32,037 nucleotides of DNA. Source: a virus. The translations under genes were made by a program, and so were the position numbers. Below, piece by piece: positions 19,910-30,200 of the stretch (its first letter is position 1; each line of letters opens with the position of its first letter). Location of the stretch: the IMG/VR virus record IMGVR_UViG_3300021961_000370, positions 1-32,037 of that record; one strand, given 5' to 3'. Under the pieces are notes generated by a model that saw only the letters and a program-made list of their open reading frames with translations, had not been told where the DNA came from and made no database searches.

Positions 19910-21055
19910 ATGAAAAAATCAATCGAAGATATTAATTTTATAATCGAAGGTATTAATGTGTATATAAATAACCTATTATCCGAACAAGTTACTTTTGACC
20001 CCGATCCACCAGGTGAAGATAGTGATGAAGAAGAGGAAATAAATAAATTAAAAAATCAAAAATCTTCTGGAGAAAAAATAGATGCTAAAGAAGTATATAG
20101 AGATATAAAAAATGGTGATTTTGAAAAAATTTTCCCACAAGAAGAATTAAAAAGATTAGAGGAGTGGAGAGATTCTGGATATAAAGTTGGTGAATATACC
20201 ATAGAAGATGGTAAATATGCTGGAAAAGTGATTACCTCAGCCGCTTATGATAGTTTTAGAATTGCTGCGGGATACAAAAGTGCTAAAAATAAAATTTTAA
20301 AAAATAAAGTAGAGAAAAAAGTTTCACCCGATGCGTGTAATTGTATTGCATTGGCTAGAATGTATATAGATAAAAATGAACCAAGTGAAGAGGAAACAAT
20401 GTGCCCTAGGTCAAGTCCAAAGGATTGTGAAAAAACCTTTATGAGTAAGTTTGATGAGGACATGAAAACCAAAAACGAATATAGACAGAAGACTATGGAA
20501 GATTATCTATCAGATTGTAAGAATTCCCATCTGGAGGTGATGTTTAATAGAAAAAAAAGGGATGATTATGTTTTAGGAAATAACCCTTGGTGTGAAAACT
20601 GGAATGATGAAGTAAAAAGCTCTTTTGAAAATTTGGATAGTCAGATGATATCATTATTAAATCAATGGTTTAGGATTGGTACGAAGAAAAAAGGTGATTT
20701 AGAATCATCTGAGTCTAAAACTGTTGCTCAAGAAATAGGTAGTCACAATAAAGTCACTATTAATTTTGATTATAAGATGGAATTTTCTAATGGGGGAACT
20801 TTTACGGACTGTGAACCTTGGAGGAAAGATTTATCGGCAAGTAGGCATGAATTCACCCCAATACAATGGAGTCCACTATCTAAAGGTAAAACTGTGGTAT
20901 TAGAAAAGGATGGTAAATATGCTAGATTAACTTTTAAACATGCTGAAAAAGGTAAACCAAATGAAGGTATGATGACTTGGATAGAAAGTGAAAATGATAC
21001 AAGTCCCAATTGTGTAGAGAAACGTTGGACAGGCCAAATTACAAGATTTGATTAA
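19910..21055 (+). CDS. Cys-containing protein of unknown function with a capsid-targeting-like leader
   Basis: 381 aa. The leader 'MKKSIEDINFIIEGINVYIN' continues 'NLLSEQ', giving two possible prohead-protease sites: I-I-E|G at residue 13 and L-S-E|Q at residue 25. Residues 26-45 are acidic ('DPDPPGEDSDEEEEINK'). A helical region follows, then a Cys-rich stretch ('DACNCIALARMYIDK', 'MCPRSSPKDCEKTF', 'YLSDCKNSHLEVMF', 'NNPWCENWNDE'), then a beta-rich C-terminal domain ('KVTINFDYKMEFSNGGTFTD', 'YARLTFKHAEKGKPNEGMMT', 'CVEKRWTGQITRFD'). No family recognised. The tape measure starts 13 nt after its stop, so they share a transcript. Ejected internal protein is inferred from the leader; an extracellular or periplasmic destination would fit the Cys content. 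Confidence 0.55.
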   Translation: MKKSIEDINFIIEGINVYINNLLSEQVTFDPDPPGEDSDEEEEINKLKNQKSSGEKIDAKEVYRDIKNGDFEKIFPQEELKRLEEWRDSGYKVGEYTIEDGKYAGKVITSAAYDSFRIAAGYKSAKNKILKNKVEKKVSPDACNCIALARMYIDKNEPSEEETMCPRSSPKDCEKTFMSKFDEDMKTKNEYRQKTMEDYLSDCKNSHLEVMFNRKKRDDYVLGNNPWCENWNDEVKSSFENLDSQMISLLNQWFRIGTKKKGDLESSESKTVAQEIGSHNKVTINFDYKMEFSNGGTFTDCEPWRKDLSASRHEFTPIQWSPLSKGKTVVLEKDGKYARLTFKHAEKGKPNEGMMTWIESENDTSPNCVEKRWTGQITRFD

Positions 21056-21068
21056 AATATAAATAATA

Positions 21069-23141
21069 ATGTCTAAATATGAAGAATTTTCTGATGATTG
21101 GTATAAAAATCAAAAAGAAAATGCACAAAAGTACTTAAAAGAAGCTACCAATTTTTACGATCAACTGAACGGAGTTAGTAGAAAGGCTAGACAGGAACAA
21201 CTACAAGAGGTAGATGAGTTAATTCAAAAAATAAAAGATCAAAGTGCAAATACAGGTAAATTAACAAAACAATCAGAAGAACTATTAAACCTTTATGAAA
21301 AACAAAAAAAGGTTCTTAAATCGCAACATGAGGTAGTAGGTAGGATTGGGATGGAGGTTAGCGTAACCTATAACGAATTCAAAAATTTTTTAACAACTAG
21401 TGCGGCACAATATAACTATGCACAAAATATAGCAAAAGAATATTTACGAGTTAATAGAAATATAGGATTGTCTGGTACTAAAGCAGAAATGTTAACTAGA
21501 AATTTTAAAAATTCATTACCAATTGTAGAAACATTAGGTGGGGATATGTCAGACTTAACTGATATGATGGAAACAATTGCGGAAGAGAGTGGTAGGGCTA
21601 AAATATTAAGTGTAGATGATGTAATTAATATAGAAAAAATAGCGAAAGGGATAAATATTAGTGCTTCTGACGCGGCTAAAATGGCAGAAACTTTTGACTT
21701 AATGGGTCCTTCTACTGATATGATGGCGGAACATTTGGAAAACGTATATAAAGAATCCCAAAATTTAGGTCTAAATGCTAACAAAGTAGTTAAAGCAATT
21801 TCTAGTAACATGAAATCTATGCAATCTTACTCATTCAAAGACGGAGTAAAGGGGATGACAGAAATGGCTAAACAGGCGGTTAGGATGAGATTAGATATTT
21901 CAGATGTTTTAGCTATGTCCGATAAATTCTATCAACCAGAAGCTGCAATAGAGGCAGCTGCAAACTTACAAATGTTAGGTGGTGATATTGCAAAAGCATT
22001 CGGTGATCCGTTTGAGACGATGTATTTAGCTAGAAACAAACCACAAGAACTAGCTGAGAGGGTTGGGGAGATGACTAAAAATATGATGCAATTTAATGCA
22101 GAAACAGGTGAATATGAATTCCCACCTGAAGTAAGAATGCAATTAAAAGCGGCTGGAGAACAACTAGGGATTAATACAGATAAAATGATAGAAATGTCTC
22201 GTCAAACATCTAAAATAAGGGATGTTAAGATGAAGTTCACTTCTGTCGGTGATGACGCAGCTAGAGAAAATTTAGCATCTTTAGCTACATGGTCAAAAGA
22301 TCAAAATAAGTTTGTTATTAAACATAAAGTAGACGGTAAAGATGTTGACTTAGGTTTAGATGAGATAACTAATGATATGGCTGAAGAAATAATGAAAGCC
22401 AACGAAAACGAAGGTAAAACAGATAGTGATCTTTTTAAAAATATCGCAATTAATACTCAAACTATGTCAGAACAACTTAAAGGTTTACAGGAGTCTGCGA
22501 TGGCAACAATTGCGGGTACTACTGATTTGTATGAGATTACCGCTGAAAACATGAAAGAAAGTCTAGTAACGCCTATGAAGGAAAGTATGGATGAATTAGT
22601 TTTAAATTTTAAAGCGGGATTTGATCCAAAAAAATTATTTGATACTGAGGAATGGGATATTGTACAAGAAAATTTTAGAACTACTTTAGATGAAACTGCT
22701 GAGGAAATTGCTGATTGGGTAAATACAATTACTGGTGGAGGTGGTGGAGGTGCAGGTAATGATAAAAATGCGAAAAATAATAATAAGTCTGGACCTGTCA
22801 ACTCTGCAACGGAGGATTTAGTATCTTTACCGGGATCAAATGGTAGAGTTTTATCGGGAGAATTCGGTTCATTTTCATTAGACGATAGAGATTTAATAGT
22901 GGCAGGTGATCCTAATAAATTATTGGGTGGTAATTCATCAGGTTTACCTTCTAAAATGGAATTTGGGAATTTAAATATAAGTGGTAGAATAGAAATTGTT
23001 TCACCTAATGGTTCTGCAACTAATTTGGATATGTCTTCATTAAAACCACAAATTGAAAAAATGATTATAAATCATATGAATGGAACGTTTAGAGATGGAG
23101 GAGTACCTTCTAGTAAACAGGCAACTGACTATATGGCATAA
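21069..23141 (+). CDS. Tail tape measure protein
   Basis: 690 aa. The N-terminal 130 residues are a charged coiled coil ('EQLQEVDELIQKIKDQ', 'KQSEELLNLYEKQKKVLKS'). A long Met- and Ala-rich helical region follows ('DLTDMMETIAEESGRAKIL', 'AAIEAAANLQMLGGDIAKAF'). A Gly-rich linker at about residues 555-565 leads to a C-terminal beta domain ('GRVLSGEFGSFSLDDRDLIV', 'NLNISGRIEIVSPNGS'). This plan and the position between the hub and baseplate genes are typical of myovirus tape measures. At about 0.15 nm per residue the tail would be near 100 nm, as in T4 (gp29, 590 aa). It fills the tube lumen and sets tail length. No lytic transglycosylase or peptidase domain is visible. The 131-aa and 114-aa reverse frames inside it are shadows. 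Confidence 0.8.
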   Translation: MSKYEEFSDDWYKNQKENAQKYLKEATNFYDQLNGVSRKARQEQLQEVDELIQKIKDQSANTGKLTKQSEELLNLYEKQKKVLKSQHEVVGRIGMEVSVTYNEFKNFLTTSAAQYNYAQNIAKEYLRVNRNIGLSGTKAEMLTRNFKNSLPIVETLGGDMSDLTDMMETIAEESGRAKILSVDDVINIEKIAKGINISASDAAKMAETFDLMGPSTDMMAEHLENVYKESQNLGLNANKVVKAISSNMKSMQSYSFKDGVKGMTEMAKQAVRMRLDISDVLAMSDKFYQPEAAIEAAANLQMLGGDIAKAFGDPFETMYLARNKPQELAERVGEMTKNMMQFNAETGEYEFPPEVRMQLKAAGEQLGINTDKMIEMSRQTSKIRDVKMKFTSVGDDAARENLASLATWSKDQNKFVIKHKVDGKDVDLGLDEITNDMAEEIMKANENEGKTDSDLFKNIAINTQTMSEQLKGLQESAMATIAGTTDLYEITAENMKESLVTPMKESMDELVLNFKAGFDPKKLFDTEEWDIVQENFRTTLDETAEEIADWVNTITGGGGGGAGNDKNAKNNNKSGPVNSATEDLVSLPGSNGRVLSGEFGSFSLDDRDLIVAGDPNKLLGGNSSGLPSKMEFGNLNISGRIEIVSPNGSATNLDMSSLKPQIEKMIINHMNGTFRDGGVPSSKQATDYMA

Positions 23142-23169
23142 ATTTTTTTAAAATTTTTTCACTTTACTA

Positions 23170-23198
23170 TTGACTTTTCAATAAAAATTTACTATTAT
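23170..23198 (+). promoter_or_regulatory. Sigma70-like promoter match TTGACT-17-TATTAT
   Basis: TTGACT (23170-23175), a 17-nt spacer, then TATTAT (23193-23198): one mismatch from consensus in each hexamer at ideal spacing. It lies in the 177-nt non-coding gap before the baseplate gene. The gap otherwise holds only A/T runs and an ATATTTAT element. Bacteroidota sigma factors prefer a different consensus, so this could be chance. Confidence 0.3.
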
Positions 23199-23290
23199 TA
23201 CTGTGACCAGAATTATACAAGATTATTAATAATTAAAAATAAATCAAGTATAATAAATATAATTTAATTTTCCTGAATTTTATTGATGTA

Positions 23291-23298
23291 ATATTTAT
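23291..23298 (+). promoter_or_regulatory. ATATTTAT element before the baseplate operon
   Basis: ATATTTAT followed by 'ATAATAAGAAATT', 20 nt before the ATG at 23319. It would serve the operon 23319-32037, whose three genes are separated by only 5-7 nt. Confidence 0.45.
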
Positions 23299-23318
23299 AT
23301 AATAAGAAATTATTATAT

Positions 23319-26300
23319 ATGGCAGGAATATTATACCATCAAGGAATATTTTACCAACAAGGTATTTTATCAACACAACAATTTAGAGATAATTTACTTG
23401 GTAGAAATTTACCACCACCCGTTAATGAAACATTAACTCAATCAGGATTAGTATCAAAATTAGATGATATTGGTAAAGTAATTAATGTACCTATATTTGG
23501 TACAGGTGATGAGAATATACCTGTACACTATAATGAAGATGAAAGGATGTTTCCTTTGGGTACTTTTTTTAGAACTACCCAAAACGTTAATTTAAATCCT
23601 TACAAACCGCAAGACGATACATATATAACATATGAATTAACAATACCACCTACTTTACCTATACCACAACCTGAAGTTTTTGGACAAAAGGAAAGTGGAC
23701 CTTACCCTAAATCATATTCATCTGATCGTTTTGATTTAATTAATAAGGGGGATAAAAAAGGTGTGGGTTTTCCTTTCAATGTAATTGACAAATATAAATC
23801 ATTGAATTTTCAAAAAGAAACTTCTATTGGACTTGTTGGTGGTCAACAACTTGAAAAGACAGTTATTGATAAGATTTCACAAGTTGAGATGAAAGAAACT
23901 AATGGAATAACGGAACCTGTTACTAATATTAAAAACAATTATATTGATACGTTAAAAGGGAATAATCAATTCTTTAATGCATTACCTAACGATGCGGTAG
24001 GGTGGAATGAATATAATAGTAGTAATATAGTGAATGGAGGCAACGGGGATTCTCCCGAAGGTGTAGAACCTACTATGTCTACTGAAATAAGAATGAAAAC
24101 TTTATTAGGTAGAACTAGTATAGAACAAGTACAATTTACTTTTAATTTATTAAATAGAAATTCTTATCGTCCATTATATGAAGATAGAAGATTAGAAGGT
24201 ACATCCGATGCGGGAACTAATAGTAGGTATTATATTGGTACGGAAAAAAATACTAATAGAGGTGCAACTATTACTAAAACATTTAGTAGTTCTGATTTTA
24301 ATGGTGCGGTAGACACATCAGGTAATTCTAAAAGAACTACAATAGAAGGTGTAGGAGAACCTTTTGGTGAACCTAATAAATTCTTTTGGACTACTGGTGG
24401 TGAAGGAAACTTTAATGAGAAAACATTATTATATAAAACACAACAACTTGTTAATAATAATGAAAATGAGGTTTTCATAAACCAAACAAAAAAGTACTTT
24501 AAAGATAAAAAACAAGATAGGTTAATAAGTAGAGGTAATGCGATAAGTGAATTGGCGTTAATAGATGCAATTACAAACGGAAATTTCTGTAGGGTGTGGA
24601 CAGTAAATGATAGGTACAGTTATTTCAACGCAATTAGAAATACTGGATTATTTACATCACCTAATGGTACAAAAGGATTTTCATCAACTACGGATAAGGC
24701 AAAATTAAGTGTTTTAATGGATAATGGTATTCCTAAATACCATCCAGTAAAAGAAGACTCTAAAACAACAAGAAAAAAGTTTATGTTGTCTTTGGAAAAT
24801 TTAGCATGGGCGGATAATTTGGCGGATTTACCTTTATGGGAAATTGGGCCTGGTGATCCTGTGTCTGGAACAAAAGGTAGAATAATGTGGTTTCCACCAT
24901 ATGATTTAAAATTTGATGAGAGTACTTCTGCAAATTGGACGAAGACAGATTTTATAGGTAGAAGTGAACCTGTTTTTACATATAATAATAGTACTAGATC
25001 AGGTTCATTATCTTTTAAAATTATTGTAGATCACCCTAGAGTTATAAATTGTTATAGAGGTAAAAGTAATAATTTAAATGAAAGGTTTTTCGCTGGTTGT
25101 GTTACACCAGATGATTTTTTAAGGGCGTTGGAATGTGAACAATCCCAAACAAACTATGCCGAAATTGAAAAAAAATTAAATGAGTATAAAAGGCAAGAAG
25201 TGGTTTTAACAGAAACTAGATCAGAAAGTACTGACATTTATTTTGACTCTTCTTGTGTTTCTACAAATAGTGAAGATGTAGAAAGTTGTGCGGCGACTAC
25301 TAACATTAATGTAGATAGTTTAGTAGCTGCGATTAAAATTATATCTGAATTTTCTGAAATTCAGAGTGGACAAACTCTTTCTAAAACAGTGGTAACTTTA
25401 GATTCATATTGTGGTATAGCAATAGAAAATTTAGAAAAAGATGGGTTTGGACCAAGCCCAAAGGCATATACAAAAACTCAAGGTGAATCAGTTAAAACGG
25501 AAATTGAAAAATTAACACCACCTAATATATTAAAAAATATTACTTTTATAATTAATGCAAAAGGGGTTATTGATAATACTGATGACCCAAAAGACTATAG
25601 AGTTACTGCTAATATAGAAACGGATGTCCAAAACGCACCTCAATTAACTGAAAACTTTGTAGATAAAGACGGTAAAGAAATAAATCCATTAGAAACAATA
25701 AATTTTGTTGATAATTTAATTATAGACGAATCAGTTTATTTTGATTATATCGATGCAAATTATCCTAATTATTTTAAAACCATATCAGAAAAAATCAAAT
25801 ACTTCCAACCTGGATACCATAGTATTACACCAGAGGGATTAAATAGTAGGTTGACTTTCTTAAATCAGTGTATGAGGCAAGGTCCTAGTATATATGATAG
25901 AAAAACTGATAAAAATGGGCAAGAAGTAGGAATACAACCACAAAATTTATCTTTTGGTAGACCACCTATCTGTATTTTAAGAATAGGTGATTTTTTCCAC
26001 ACTAAAGTTGCAATAAATAGTTTAAGTATTTCTTATGAAGGTGGTAATGGTATACAATATGATTTAAATCCAGAGGGTATTGGTGTACAACCTATGATTG
26101 CGAATGTGCAATTAAGTATTGATTATATTGGTGGTAATACATTGGCAGGGCCAATTAATAGGTTGCAAAACGCAGTATCGTTCAACTATTATGCGAATAC
26201 AGAAATATATGATGTTAGATCAGATAGTGTTGTTGATGGTATATTAGTCGAAGGATTAAAATTAGGACAACTTAAACAACAATTAATTGGGTCAGAAACT

Positions 26301-26909
26301 TTGAGTGAAATATATAATGGTTTACAAAAAAGTGATACATTAAATCAGATTAAAGAGAATGAAAACAGTGACGATAATGATCAGGAAGATAATAGTAATG
26401 ATTTTTTAGAAATAGTAGTAAATAGTGGTAATGAAATTATTAGTAAAACTAAAAATGGAAAAACTTTAAAAGAATTATTACCTAAATCATCAGGAGAGAC
26501 ACTTGCTATATACCTATCATTAAAAGTAGGTGATAATACACAAGAATTTGATGAGAAAGATGTGACATTAGTAAATTCGACTAATATTTATAATTTAGAA
26601 AAATTTAAAGATATTATCGCCAAACCTGAAATTATACTTAGTGCTAATACAGAAATTAATACCGCTAAAACTAATTTAACAAATGCGGAAAATCTGTATA
26701 AATCAAATAGGAATAATAATGAATATAGAAAAGATGTAGATCGTAAAAGAAAAATTTTACAAGATAAAGAAAATTATTTAAAAACTTATTTGGATGGTAA
26801 AGAAACTAAAATAGTTGTTAAAACAGAAATTCGTAAAAAGGAAACAAAGGGAATAAATAAAACTAAAATAAATAAAACCTTTACTGTGACAGAAAAAGGT
26901 ATAATATAA
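23319..26909 (+). CDS. Large baseplate protein, possibly tube-initiator-like
   Basis: 1196 aa. It starts with repeated 'GILYHQGIFYQQGILSTQQF'. Two conserved-looking blocks stand out. About residues 524-575 read 'WFPPYDLKFDESTSANW' and 'TDFIGRSEPVFTYNNSTRSG', the 'W ... GR.EP...Y..T.R' pattern seen in tube-like baseplate proteins. About residues 876-970 read 'GRPPICILRIGDFFHTKVAI', 'YDLNPEGIGVQPMIANVQLS' and 'LQNAVSFNYYANTEIYD', again a beta domain of tail and baseplate type. The C-terminal 200 residues are charged and helical. T4 has gp48 and gp54 capping the tube between the tape measure and the wedge genes; this protein occupies that region but is far larger and not alignable by eye. It is first in an operon with the gp53-like gene and the hub gene. 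Baseplate is well supported, the exact role is not. Confidence 0.6.
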   Translation: MAGILYHQGIFYQQGILSTQQFRDNLLGRNLPPPVNETLTQSGLVSKLDDIGKVINVPIFGTGDENIPVHYNEDERMFPLGTFFRTTQNVNLNPYKPQDDTYITYELTIPPTLPIPQPEVFGQKESGPYPKSYSSDRFDLINKGDKKGVGFPFNVIDKYKSLNFQKETSIGLVGGQQLEKTVIDKISQVEMKETNGITEPVTNIKNNYIDTLKGNNQFFNALPNDAVGWNEYNSSNIVNGGNGDSPEGVEPTMSTEIRMKTLLGRTSIEQVQFTFNLLNRNSYRPLYEDRRLEGTSDAGTNSRYYIGTEKNTNRGATITKTFSSSDFNGAVDTSGNSKRTTIEGVGEPFGEPNKFFWTTGGEGNFNEKTLLYKTQQLVNNNENEVFINQTKKYFKDKKQDRLISRGNAISELALIDAITNGNFCRVWTVNDRYSYFNAIRNTGLFTSPNGTKGFSSTTDKAKLSVLMDNGIPKYHPVKEDSKTTRKKFMLSLENLAWADNLADLPLWEIGPGDPVSGTKGRIMWFPPYDLKFDESTSANWTKTDFIGRSEPVFTYNNSTRSGSLSFKIIVDHPRVINCYRGKSNNLNERFFAGCVTPDDFLRALECEQSQTNYAEIEKKLNEYKRQEVVLTETRSESTDIYFDSSCVSTNSEDVESCAATTNINVDSLVAAIKIISEFSEIQSGQTLSKTVVTLDSYCGIAIENLEKDGFGPSPKAYTKTQGESVKTEIEKLTPPNILKNITFIINAKGVIDNTDDPKDYRVTANIETDVQNAPQLTENFVDKDGKEINPLETINFVDNLIIDESVYFDYIDANYPNYFKTISEKIKYFQPGYHSITPEGLNSRLTFLNQCMRQGPSIYDRKTDKNGQEVGIQPQNLSFGRPPICILRIGDFFHTKVAINSLSISYEGGNGIQYDLNPEGIGVQPMIANVQLSIDYIGGNTLAGPINRLQNAVSFNYYANTEIYDVRSDSVVDGILVEGLKLGQLKQQLIGSETLSEIYNGLQKSDTLNQIKENENSDDNDQEDNSNDFLEIVVNSGNEIISKTKNGKTLKELLPKSSGETLAIYLSLKVGDNTQEFDEKDVTLVNSTNIYNLEKFKDIIAKPEIILSANTEINTAKTNLTNAENLYKSNRNNNEYRKDVDRKRKILQDKENYLKTYLDGKETKIVVKTEIRKKETKGINKTKINKTFTVTEKGII

Positions 26910-26916
26910 TATAACT

Positions 26917-27246
26917 ATGGGAAAAGAGTATTACGACAGATATCAAAAATTTAAATTTGATGGTAAATATTTACCACTACCATTTATACCAATACAACCA
27001 AAAGGAAGTGATAAATCAGTAGTCTATAATTCTGATAGAACTAGATTAGATAAATTAAGTCAAAGTTATTATGACACACCTTATTATAGTTGGTTAATAT
27101 TAAGTGCTAATCCACAATATGGTGGAGTAGAGGAAAATATACCTGACAAAACCATTATAAGAATTCCTTTCCCATTAAGAGATAGTATACAACAATATAT
27201 TGCGGAAGTAGAAAAATATAATAAATTATACGGAAAAATTAGTTAG
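26917..27246 (+). CDS. Baseplate wedge protein, gp53/LysM-like
   Basis: 109 aa. The core 'SDRTRLDKLSQSYYDTPYYS' followed by 'WLILSANPQYGG' and 'IPDKTIIRIPFPLRD' matches the LysM-like fold of T4 gp53 and related tail proteins: 'D.LA..yyg.p.yw..I..aN' and a closing 'g..iriP.p'. In T4, gp53 (196 aa) joins neighbouring baseplate wedges; this version is about half that length and keeps mainly the LysM-like unit. It starts 7 nt after the large baseplate gene and ends 5 nt before the hub gene, so all three are translationally linked. The P2 gpX-type LysM tail protein is the main alternative. Confidence 0.75.
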   Translation: MGKEYYDRYQKFKFDGKYLPLPFIPIQPKGSDKSVVYNSDRTRLDKLSQSYYDTPYYSWLILSANPQYGGVEENIPDKTIIRIPFPLRDSIQQYIAEVEKYNKLYGKIS

Positions 27247-27251
27247 TTTTT

Positions 27252-30200
27252 ATGCCGTCAAATATACCATCAGTTAACGATCAAAGTTCAACAGAATCTA
27301 ATAAAGGAAGAATAGGAAAAGTATTCGTAGTTGACCCAAATCCTCCAGGAATGGAACAAATACCGCCTGAAGATTTATTTATATACGTTAATTTTTCCGC
27401 ATACCCTAGAAGTAAAACAACATATGGTGGTACTTTAGAAGGGGATGCGGTTCTTTTTGATTCTGGTGTAGAAGATGAAGTGAATTTTATATCAACAAAA
27501 ATAAGTTATAAGGATGGTAAATTAGACCCTAACCCACAACAAACATATGCAACTACAGATTGGACAGAGATAGGTGGTTTTAAAAGAAGTGACACAAGAA
27601 GTTCTGGTATTTTAGAGGGGTTTGGAATAAAAAGTATAGATATTAAATATGATGCGAGTTTAGTACCTGTGGTAGATATTACATTTACGGATGTTAGGGG
27701 TTCTGCATTATTTGATGTTATAGAATCAGATGATAGAAAAACACCTTATAGTTTATTTTTTAAGATGCCTTATCCAGTATTTAAATTATCTATTAAAGGT
27801 TATTTTGGTAATAAGGTAGACTATTGTTTACATATGGTTAACTGGACATCTAATTTTGATGGTTCTACAGGTAATTTTGATATAAGTGCAAATTTCTTAG
27901 GATTCCAGCAAGCATTTTTAAATGATATGGTTATTGGAAATATAATCGCAACAAATAATACTTCGAGAGGTAGAGCGAATTTAGATAAAATATATAATAA
28001 AAGAATTCAAGAGGGTAAAAATTCTATACCTAATGATAATGGTGAAGATTTAAGACAAATAGATGATTTTTTAACAAAAATAGCTAAAATACAAATTGAT
28101 TCTGAAAATATTAAATCAGATAATAAAAATTTTGATGTTTTAAAAAGTTTAAATGGTAAATTAAAACTTTTAAAAGATATAAAAGATTTTATTGGTGGGG
28201 CTATTGAAAAGCAATCTAAAAAGGGTAATTCAGATAATAAAACTCAAGAAGAATATTTAAAAAGGGAAAACAGAGTAAATTATTTTGATACTACAAAAAT
28301 AAAAGACGATGAATTAATTGAAAAACAAAATTATTTATCGATAAGAGATTTTATTGTTTTTAAAAGTATTAATCTTGACGCATTTAAAACTTATATATTT
28401 ACATTATCTGATATAATAAATAAATATGAAGAATATGTAAAAGGCATTGGTGGAAAAAAATATGTATCACCTACAAATTCAGTAGAAGATGAAAAAAATA
28501 AAACTTTAAATAAATTAACAGACGGTTTACAAGAAACATATGACGATGAAATTTTTAAATCATTTCAAAGAACCGATATAAATACTAATTGGGAAAATTA
28601 TATAATTTTTACTAAAGATACCAATGATAAACCTAAAAGTAGAAAATTATCAGATGTTTTTAACGCATTTATTAATGGTGTTAAAGATATAAATATTAAA
28701 TTAACAACTAACTATGTTGGTGGTCCAGATATAAATAATGGTATAGACTTATCTGGATTCACAAAAGAAGTGTTAATAAATGGGCAAAATGGTGGAAAAT
28801 ATTATAAAGGTCAATATAAATTCAAAGAAGACACTAATGTATTTGTTGCTGACTTTAGAAAACAGAGAGCAGTTATAGAGGATGCAATTCAACAATTAGA
28901 AGAATCTATTAAAGTTCTTAGAGATAAAGTACAATTAGAACTTAATGAAGAAATATTTGCGAATTTTGAAAAACAATTTAAATTTAGACCTACGGTAGAT
29001 AAATGTTTTGAGATTTTAGCGAATAACACACAAGCTATGGTAGAAACTATATGGGATATATCAGATGAGGCAGAAAAAATAGGTGACGCAAGAAAAAGTG
29101 ATCTTAGTAATTATGAAACTGATATTGTTGATGGGGCAAAAGAAGTTGCTTGGCAATCAGTGTATTCGATAGGATCCGATAATAGTTTAAAAGAGATATA
29201 TATTGGTGAAGCGGGAGTTAATGTAAACAATTTTCCTGAGTTAAGATTTGTAGAGGAAGTTTATAAAATATTAGTTGCAAAAAAAACAAGTTTAGGAGAA
29301 ATTACTAGATCATCAGTCCTGAAAAATGGGCAAGATACGGATAATTGGTTTCCTTTAAACCCTATAGATTATAAAATAAACCCTTGGATAAAATTAAATT
29401 CTTTACAAACAGAAAAAGAAATAGGTAATGAATTAGTTAAAAACATATTTTTAAGATTAGCACTATTAAAAAATTACTCTAGATTTTCACCAACAACAGG
29501 ACTAAATGATACAACAAATTTCGACCCATATGGAAATTTAGAGTCTATTGCAATGAATAAAACAATTGTATCAGAAACAACTAGAAAAATTATAGGTAAT
29601 TTATTACCATCAATAAAAGATCAATTATCTAGTTCTTTATCTAATTCTACAGATGATAAAAAATTTAATTTAGTAAATAGTGATTTTTGGAAAGATTATG
29701 TAGATTCATCGGGAAATGATTATATAATTAAAGAAAATTTAAATGTAGAAATAGGTGGTTTTAAGATTAGTGGTAACTATAATGGTGACGCAGAATATAT
29801 TTTATTCGATGATAAGGATATTATAAATAATAGTAAAAAACTGTTTACCGAAATAAAAGAAGATCAGACTTATCGTGATAAAATAATAGATCAAAATAAA
29901 AACAATATATATGGACAAAGTTCTCAGGAACCTTACGTTTATAAAAACATATATGTAAATAATAATTTAAATACATATAATGCTTATAATGTGTGGGATA
30001 AAGATGTAATGGTAAATATTACAAATATTAAAAAAGAGGTTACCGATAATTTAAATGGTGTATCATTAACTACTTTTAACCCTTCGGGTAATAGTATTAA
30101 CAGTAAATTTTTAAATAACCCTTATTTTGATAAAAATTTTACACCATCTTCAGGATGTTCATTTGGAGATACATTAATCAGTAGTAATTTATACCAACAA

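Noticed and set aside
21416-21811. 131-aa minus-strand frame inside the tape measure
   Set aside because: Composition is that of a reverse shadow (Ser/Leu/Ile-rich) of a well-supported + strand gene; no start context or motif.
22732-22764. GGT/GGA-rich stretch as a functional repeat array
   Set aside because: It encodes a short Gly linker in the tape measure between the helical rod and the C-terminal domain; ordinary for this family.
23139-23160. A/T runs after the tape measure as terminator
   Set aside because: Only A and T pairs and no defined loop; not distinguishable from background.
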